Assembly (NCBI GenBank): GCA_014634225.1
Contig: BLFN01000134.1
Span: 2,122,884-2,132,883 of the forward strand
Direction: 5' to 3'
Length of the DNA stretch: 10,000 bases
From: Acropora yongei
Taxonomy: Eukaryota > Cnidaria > Anthozoa > Scleractinia > Acroporidae
Each line of letters starts with the position of its first letter. The stretch's first letter is position 1. Shown in pieces: positions 7,401-10,000 of the stretch. Position numbers and translations under genes: made by a program. The notes under the pieces were generated by a model. That model saw nothing but the letters and a program-made list of their open reading frames with translations. It had not been told where the DNA came from and ran no database searches.

Positions 7401-8135
7401 TGATAAATAAGGATCACTAAGTCTCACTTACAATCTCCCCTGGTTTCTCCGTACTTAAACTTCTCGTCGAAAGGGATTACTGAAACATTAACAAAGCAGA
7501 GTATTGCACATAATAATTAAAACTTTATCTCACAAAAAATCTGGCTAATTTACTTCTTATATTAATTCTGTGAACAGTTCTGCTTTCTGACTAAGCCAGA
7601 CTGACAGCAAGTAGTCAAACTGAAGGCAATCAAGAAACGTTAACCGAAAATGTATCCTTTATTCTTGACTCATCCATCCGTCCTTCCTTTCGTTTTATTC
7701 ATTTGTTCATTCATTCGTTATTAGAACTTGACAGGAATAAACGAATGAATGAGCGAACGAAAAAAGCCGGTAACGAATCAATGAATAAATAGATGGATCG
7801 ATGCATGGATGGATCATTGAATAAATGAATGAATGAGTGAGTGAGTGAGTGAGTGAGTGAATGAGTGAATGAATGAGTGAACGAAAAAAAATAGAAATCA
7901 TGCATGTTCGTATAATATTTAGGAAAAGGAGATGGAAGGAAAGGCTATTAATTCGATCGGCTCTTTACATGGATAATTTGCTCGTTCTACTCCATTACAA
8001 TGTACGGTTGGATTTCAATGGAAGATGAGAAATTTATCTTTTTTACCCTAACTGGAACAAATAACTTAAGACTGAAGACTTACTTTCCAAACTTGCGGCC
8101 ATGCCAAAAACACTCAACAACAGCAGCAATCTCAT
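1358..8135 (-). CDS. Secreted alpha-carbonic anhydrase, 7 coding exons, 293 aa
   Basis: The product hydrates CO2 to bicarbonate and a proton. The coding sequence is join(8135-8084, 7479-7432, 6904-6579, 6151-6083, 5176-5107, 4369-4173, 1477-1358), 882 nt, with all phases matching. Residues 1-15 form a Leu-rich signal peptide. GPSEWG (36-41) and QSPINI (52-57) are N-terminal family signatures. H90 is the proton shuttle (His64 in human CA2). QFHFHFG (117-123) gives zinc ligands H119 and H121, and LHLV (143-146) gives the third, H144. GSEHT holds E131 (Glu106), and E142 is Glu117. GSLTTPPC gives T231/T232 (Thr199/200), and VTW (239-241) follows. [12 protein letters not shown] near the C-terminus is the classic family ending. 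C47 and C235 match the usual disulfide of secreted members. There is no C-terminal membrane segment or GPI-like tail, so the protein is soluble and secreted. In corals such enzymes act in calcification and carbon supply; that role here is inference. Paralogue identity cannot be fixed from the window. Confidence 0.93.
2374..2407. repeat. 17-bp tandem repeat, two copies
   Basis: AGTTGTCGATGACAAAA is followed immediately by AGTTATCGATGACAAAA (one mismatch). ACGAGAC and GTCTCGT flank the pair in inverted orientation. Confidence 0.85.
3018..3267 (-). other. Exon-like module, left arm of the inverted repeat
   Basis: Minus-strand CTTCCCAG (AG at 3269-3268) followed by 250 nt and then AAG/GTAAGG (donor 3017-3012) has the layout of an internal exon. 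An open frame inside it (3238-3014) begins [14 protein letters not shown], is rich in Glu/Pro then Arg/Lys, and runs into the donor. I do not recognise the protein. It lies on the same strand as the CA gene, inside its last intron. Entered from exon 6 in phase 0 it would add 25 residues and then stop. It could be an alternative CA exon, an exon copied from elsewhere, or a transposon piece. Confidence 0.3.
3167..3566. repeat. Inverted (foldback) repeat in intron 6
   Basis: About 100 bp at roughly 3167-3270, read on the minus strand, aligns with roughly 3442-3566 read on the plus strand. Long shared blocks include TGTACAAG, ATGAAGAAGACGAATGGG, AGCGGAGGTAT and GAGCGAATTTATGGCC. The right arm has a small insertion near 3515. 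Nearer the centre, 3280-3295 and 3329-3344 are a perfect 16-bp inverted pair. Between that stem and the homologous part of the right arm lie about 95 extra bases. No terminal inverted repeats or target-site duplication were made out, so the element class is unknown. Confidence 0.75.
3311..3334. repeat. 12-bp tandem duplication at the foldback centre
   Basis: TTCAGCCGGGTC occurs twice back to back, the second copy running into the right half of the 16-bp inverted pair. Confidence 0.9.
4102..4109. promoter_or_regulatory. Consensus CRE octamer TGACGTCA
   Basis: A perfect palindromic CREB/ATF site in intron 6, about 64 bp past exon 6. Octamers occur by chance, so regulatory meaning is only possible. 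Confidence 0.25.
4173..4369 (-). CDS. CA exon 6: SLTTPPC active-site segment
   Basis: This is a 197-nt exon, phase 1 in and phase 0 out, with acceptor TTTTACAG (AG at 4371-4370) and donor GTTTGT (4172-4167). It opens [10 protein letters not shown], then has a basic insert [15 protein letters not shown] (208-222), followed by [13 protein letters not shown] with T231 and T232 (Thr199/Thr200), C235, and [11 protein letters not shown]238-V-T is a formal N-glycosylation sequon, but in this fold it lies close to the core. The donor is less ideal than the others, but it is the only one that keeps phase 0 and ends at the family's usual exon boundary before the KFR motif. Confidence 0.9.
4478..4498. 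repeat. Short interstitial telomeric sequence, (CCCTAA)3
   Basis: Three exact CCCTAA units (with a leading TAA) in intron 5. TTAGGG is the telomere unit of most animals including cnidarians. The array is far too short to be a telomere. Confidence 0.85.
5044..5079. repeat. 15-bp direct repeat, two copies
   Basis: CGACCATACCTTTGT occurs at 5044-5058 and 5065-5079. On the gene strand each copy contains an AAG/GTATGG donor-like site, downstream of the real exon 5 donor. Confidence 0.85.
5107..5176 (-). CDS. CA exon 5: linker helix region
   Basis: This 70-nt exon enters in phase 0 and leaves in phase 1. Its acceptor is CTTTCTTAG (AG at 5178-5177) and its donor a perfect GTAAGT (5106-5101). It encodes an Arg/Lys-rich stretch with [11 protein letters not shown], fitting the amphipathic segment that in human CA2 follows the FLKVG strand. 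The split codon completes as Asp with exon 6. The residues are weakly conserved in the family, so support comes from the two consensus splice sites, the length and the exact phase match on both sides. Confidence 0.85.
5250..5365. repeat. Probable dispersed repeat fragment
   Basis: The segment with GGTTTTACTTCTCATAGGTT, AAGTGGAGCAAGTTTTCC, a CTAATCACAA motif and a CAATTGAAAACTGCCC end has a partial relative at about 5645-5710 (GGTTTTGCTTCTCATTGGTT ... GGTGGCACGAGTTTGCC). It also shares the 16-mer AATAAACCAAAGTAAA with 1239-1254 on the opposite strand. The pattern resembles an abundant anthozoan interspersed repeat, from memory only. Confidence 0.45.
5645..5710. repeat. Second, partial copy of the dispersed repeat
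   Basis: Shares TTCTCATTGGTT and GGCACGAGTTTGCCA with the corresponding blocks of 5250-5365, with a few indels. Divergence is high. Confidence 0.4.
6083..6151 (-). CDS. CA exon 4: third zinc ligand H144
   Basis: This is a 69-nt, phase 0-0 exon. It begins directly after TTTCAG (AG at 6153-6152) with LHLVF, placing zinc ligand H144 two residues after E142, exactly as Glu117/His119 in human CA2. It continues to [11 protein letters not shown], which corresponds to the DGLAVLGIFLK strand of human CA2. The donor is GTAACT (6082-6077). The polypyrimidine tract of the acceptor is the complement of a GAAA microsatellite. The loop between the zinc histidine and the next strand is about 8 residues shorter than in human CA2, and His122 is replaced by Phe. 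Confidence 0.9.
6152..6578 (-). other. CA intron 3 (427 bp)
   Basis: A GTATCT...TTTCAG intron. Its 3' end carries the GAAA-type microsatellite, read as CTTT on the transcribed strand, which makes up the pyrimidine tract. Confidence 0.88.
6173..6226. repeat. GAAA/GA microsatellite
   Basis: Imperfect (GAAA)n with a central (GA)n on the plus strand. On the gene's strand it reads (TTTC)n/(TC)n and lies just upstream of exon 4, where it acts as the polypyrimidine tract. The Ser/Phe-rich minus frame running through it is a low-complexity artefact. Confidence 0.9.
6579..6904 (-). CDS. CA exon 3: catalytic core with H90, H119, H121
   Basis: This is the largest exon (326 nt, phase 1 in, phase 0 out) and the most diagnostic. 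It encodes, in order, [11 protein letters not shown]47, QSPINI, the [10 protein letters not shown] segment carrying the shuttle histidine H90, [17 protein letters not shown] with two zinc ligands, GSEHT with gatekeeper E131, and ends in SGE at E142. The donor is GTATCT (6578-6573). The acceptor is GAATAG (AG at 6906-6905), with a good CTGAC branch-point candidate about 30 nt upstream. An in-frame TGA just upstream means the exon must begin at or very near 6904. The 3' boundary falls right after the Glu117 equivalent, as it does in vertebrate CA genes as I recall them. No intron splits the region near residue 100, where vertebrate genes have one. Confidence 0.92.
6905..7431 (-). other. CA intron 2 (527 bp)
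   Basis: A GTAAGT...TAG intron. It contains a decoy donor GTAAGT at 6937-6932, only 27 nt before the real acceptor. Nothing else was recognised. Confidence 0.8.
7432..7479 (-). CDS. CA exon 2: N-terminal linker, 48 nt
   Basis: This small exon lies between TTTCAG (AG at 7481-7480), preceded by a T-rich tract, and a perfect GTAAGT donor (7431-7426). It enters and leaves in phase 1. With exon 1 it encodes [16 protein letters not shown] (18-33). The Tyr in FKYG (Y27) sits where the conserved active-site Tyr7 of human CA2 is expected, ahead of the GP..W motif at the start of exon 3. The phase match on both sides and the position of Y27 support it. The sequence is too short to be diagnostic alone. 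Confidence 0.82.
7671..7720. repeat. CCAT/TTCA-rich tract complementary to the neighbouring array
   Basis: CATCCATC, TTCATTCATTCG and similar units are the reverse complement of the units in 7738-7888, so the two tracts form an imperfect inverted pair with an 18-bp gap. Confidence 0.7.
7738..7888. repeat. GAAT/GAGT/GGAT tetranucleotide repeat
   Basis: A degenerate tetranucleotide tract with a cleaner core of GAGT units around 7833-7860 (five or more in a row). The Thr-His-Ser repeated frames on the minus strand are translations of this tract and not proteins. Confidence 0.9.
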
Positions 8136-8138
8136 ATC
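8084..8138 (-). CDS. CA exon 1: start codon and signal peptide
   Basis: The coding part runs from the ATG at 8135-8133 down to 8084 (52 nt, leaving phase 1) and encodes a short Leu-rich signal peptide, [15 protein letters not shown], then LE. Cleavage is probably just after the Ala-Ala-Ser stretch. The donor is a perfect GTAAGT at 8083-8078. The sequence TTGTCTACAG directly before GAT-ATG looks like a 3' splice site (AG at 8140-8139), so the exon probably begins only three bases before the start codon and the rest of the 5' UTR lies in an upstream exon. The ATG has a purine at -3. The frame is open further upstream (to about 8237), but that stretch is not signal-like and is most likely intron. 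Confidence 0.87.
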
Positions 8139-8527
8139 CTGTAGACAAGTATGCAAGTAAAATATAACCTGTACGGTGAAGGTAATGTACGCTACCGAAG
8201 TTCCGGAAACAATCCTTACAAACCAAGCCGGTGACAAGATATTCCCGGCGAAAAAAGAACTTTGTGCCTTGTTATAATTTCATTGGGTATAAAATCAAAC
8301 TGTTTATTAATAGCGGGAAAAAAAAAGGAAATTCATTTTGAGACATGTGGCGGTGGATTTAAGCGATTAATCTGAGGCAAACAAAAATTCCCTAAAAGAT
8401 CACTTACAGCAAGAATAACTTTCAAAAAGTGTAGCACACTTACCTGAGTAATGATACACTCAGTTTGAGGGAGAAGTACAGATCAGTAAAATGCTCTGAA
8501 CATCGTTAACAAACAGCTTCCAACCTT

Positions 8528-8843
8528 GTTGGGTGCATTTGGATACTGTGTTGGGTGTTGTCATAGAGTGTTGACGATTTTTAGCGGCTGTTCTTTCAAT
8601 TTCCCTCTCGCACAACTCCCATACTACGCCTCTTTTAGTCCCCAACATTTTGCAGAATCATTGTTTGAAATTTCCCCTGGGACATGAAGATGTCCCAAGA
8701 GAAATCAAAGCAATGCCTGTGCCAAATTTTTGGGGGGCTAAAGAGGTCTATTTTGGGATTTGTACGAGTAGAGAATTGCATTAAATACCCGCCAACAATA
8801 CTCAACACTATAATCGAACGCACCCGACATGTTGGGCCCAACA
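8528..8843. repeat. Imperfect inverted-repeat element (GTTGGGTGC type)
   Basis: The plus strand at 8528-8561 (GTTGGGTGCATTTGG and following GTGTTGGGT) is matched by the reverse complement of about 8793-8828 (GTCGGGTGCGTTCGA then GTGTTGAGT). A 14-bp perfect palindrome centred on GGGCCC (8830-8843) flanks the right arm. This fits a short non-autonomous DNA transposon relic or two oppositely oriented copies of one repeat. No target-site duplication was verified. Confidence 0.5.
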
Positions 8844-8940
8844 ATGTTGAATATTGATGAAAGTTGGATGGTAATTTCTTAGCGTGGTCAATGAAAGAAA
8901 AATGCGATCTGTTCGATATACAGATGCGATCTCTTCACCC

Positions 8941-9025
8941 GCAAATTCAGAAAAAATAACTTCCAGTTCAGTCTCCTAACAGGAGTCGAAAGTTCTGAGC
9001 TACAGGAGGCTGGGTCCAGGTGACA
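8941..9025 (-). repeat. Deleted tRNA-derived SINE relic
   Basis: On the minus strand TAGCTCAG (9002-8995) is a tRNA box A-like motif and TTTCGACTCC (8991-8982) a box B-like motif, followed by a T-rich tail (TTATTTTTTC). The two boxes almost touch, whereas a tRNA or SINE promoter has about 30-40 bp between them, so the middle seems to be missing. The flanking context resembles tRNA-type SINE families I associate with cnidarian genomes, from memory only. It is not a working tRNA. Confidence 0.45.
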
Positions 9026-9886
9026 AACTTCCTGCATACTGCTAGGATCAGAATATGTCGATTGGTAGAATAATTGTGATATCGCGGGAGAGTACTAGTG
9101 AGATGATGAATTCGTGTAGCGTGGTAAAATTAATGCTGAATGTTGTTTTCCAACACCGTTTGGAAGTATTTACCCGGGCCTCAAAAAAGAAAACAAGTGC
9201 ATAAGATGCAATAATGCAATATCAGAGAAATTCATAATTGCGCCAGAAATGCTATGTTATGTGAGTAGTTAAAGCGAAACTTTCGATCTCTGAAATACAT
9301 TCAACGTGACAATGGATGAGCTGTCCTTCTGTCAGATGTGATTCTATGATCCTATGATAAACTTAGACTAGAGACAATCCAATTTCCTTGTTACCTTCAT
9401 ATTGAGTCAGCTATATGATCGCTGAACTCACGCAAACTGTGTGAAAAACTGTGGTTACTGATCCACCGAGTTTGTTTGAAATTTCAGCAAAGCAAAGATT
9501 TACCCCCAAAAGAAGCGTTTTCTTTTGTTGTAAAGAGGTAAAACTGGAATAAAGGAGTACTTCTTTTCCGAATTCGAAACCTCAACAAGTTTTCGTCTGT
9601 TAATGGGCCAAATAAGCATACTTTGTTTGAACACTAAAACTATTTCGTTTCTAATCAACAAAAAAATTTTGTTGGCAATGACTTCCGAGAACAATTTCTA
9701 AAGAAGTGGTATTCACAAAAGACCCAACAGACATTTTTTTTCGCTTCCTAGTCAAGACATTTTTCTTCAAAAAGAGCTGACTGACTAAAAAAATAAACTG
9801 GCGAGGCAAATCTGTAGTTGAATAAAGCTTTCCTGTGTTGGCTACAAACAGAGTACACATCCAAAATTATTAGCTAAAACACTTAC

Positions 9887-9955
9887 TTTCGCGTTGATGA
9901 GGCTGTTCTGTAATGTTTGTTGTCTCCTTCGCAAGCACCTTAGCGACTGGCTTGC
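9887..9955 (-). other. Putative non-coding first exon of the CA gene
   Basis: On the minus strand a strong donor, GCGAAA followed by GTAAGTG (9886-9880), ends a stretch lying just downstream of a TATA-like box. It could supply the 5' UTR spliced to the acceptor at 8139, giving a 5' UTR intron of about 1.75 kb. The exon's left limit is set by the donor; its right limit (transcription start) is only estimated from the TATA position. A rival donor is the perfect CAG/GTAAGT at 8443-8438. The exon could instead belong to another transcript. Confidence 0.35.
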
Positions 9956-9972
9956 CACAGGACTGCAGCCAA

Positions 9973-9981
9973 CTTATAAAT
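9973..9981 (-). promoter_or_regulatory. TATA-like box, candidate CA promoter
   Basis: Minus-strand ATTTATAAG lies about 85-95 bp before the strong donor at 9886, so initiation some 30 bp downstream would start near 9945. AT-rich background makes chance TATA matches common, so the support is mainly positional. Confidence 0.3.
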
Positions 9982-10000
9982 CGCTAGCTGGTTATATTAG

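Larger units (their letters stand above)
7480..8083 (-). other. CA intron 1 (604 bp)
   Basis: A GTAAGT...TTTCAG intron between exons 1 and 2. It contains complementary tetranucleotide arrays at 7671-7720 and 7738-7888. No coding potential was recognised. Confidence 0.82.
8139..9886 (-). other. Putative 5' UTR intron or upstream region, no coding gene
   Basis: No convincing protein-coding exon was found on either strand. The region holds an inverted-repeat element (8528-8843), a deleted tRNA-type SINE relic (8941-9025) and otherwise unremarkable AT-rich sequence. The 3' splice-site-like TTGTCTACAG at 8149-8139 suggests that it is at least partly an intron in the 5' UTR. Two good minus-strand donors, at 8443-8438 and 9886-9881, are possible partners. 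Confidence 0.45.

Noticed and set aside
7040..7417. 125-codon minus-strand frame in intron 2
   Set aside because: Lies between two well-supported splice sites, AT-rich composition, no motif.
7707..7905. Thr-His-Ser repeat frames on the minus strand
   Set aside because: Low-complexity translation of the tetranucleotide array, open in more than one frame, as expected of a simple repeat.
8136..8237. In-frame upstream extension of the CA start
   Set aside because: The extension would place 34 residues before the signal peptide, and a 3' splice site lies three bases before the ATG, so it is most likely intron.

Overview
This window is AT-rich animal nuclear DNA with interrupted genes, spliceosomal introns, microsatellites, a short interstitial TTAGGG-type array and several decayed dispersed repeats. 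The one gene I can reconstruct encodes a secreted alpha-carbonic anhydrase. Its style, together with the repeat types, suggests an anthozoan cnidarian, most likely a stony coral. That taxonomic call is an inference, not something the sequence proves.

The gene runs on the minus strand. Seven coding exons join with every phase agreeing: 8135-8084, 7479-7432, 6904-6579, 6151-6083, 5176-5107, 4369-4173 and 1477-1358. They total 882 nt, giving 293 residues plus a stop codon. All introns are GT-AG. The protein has a signal peptide, the three zinc histidines (H119, H121, H144), the gatekeeper pair E131/T231, the proton-shuttle histidine H90 and the cysteine pair (C47/C235) typical of secreted alpha-CAs. 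It should catalyse CO2 + H2O to bicarbonate + H+ outside the cell or in the secretory pathway. In corals such enzymes serve calcification and inorganic-carbon supply.

Layout from high to low coordinates, which is the gene's 5'-to-3' direction: 9887-10000 holds a possible TATA box and a non-coding first exon. 8136-9886 is a putative 5' UTR intron or upstream region with a deleted tRNA-type SINE relic and an inverted-repeat element. 8135-5107 holds exons 1-5 separated by introns of 427-906 bp, with tetranucleotide and GAAA microsatellites. 5106-4173 holds intron 5, with a telomere-like array, and exon 6. 4172-1478 is a 2.7-kb last intron containing an inverted pair of exon-like modules. 1477-1358 is the terminal exon, followed by a polyadenylation signal at 1249-1254. 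1-1240 is intergenic, with a repeat-like segment at its left end.

No bacterial-type operon, RNA gene in working order, CRISPR array or second convincing protein-coding gene was seen. The open frames on the plus strand are antisense shadows of the carbonic anhydrase exons or fall in repeats.
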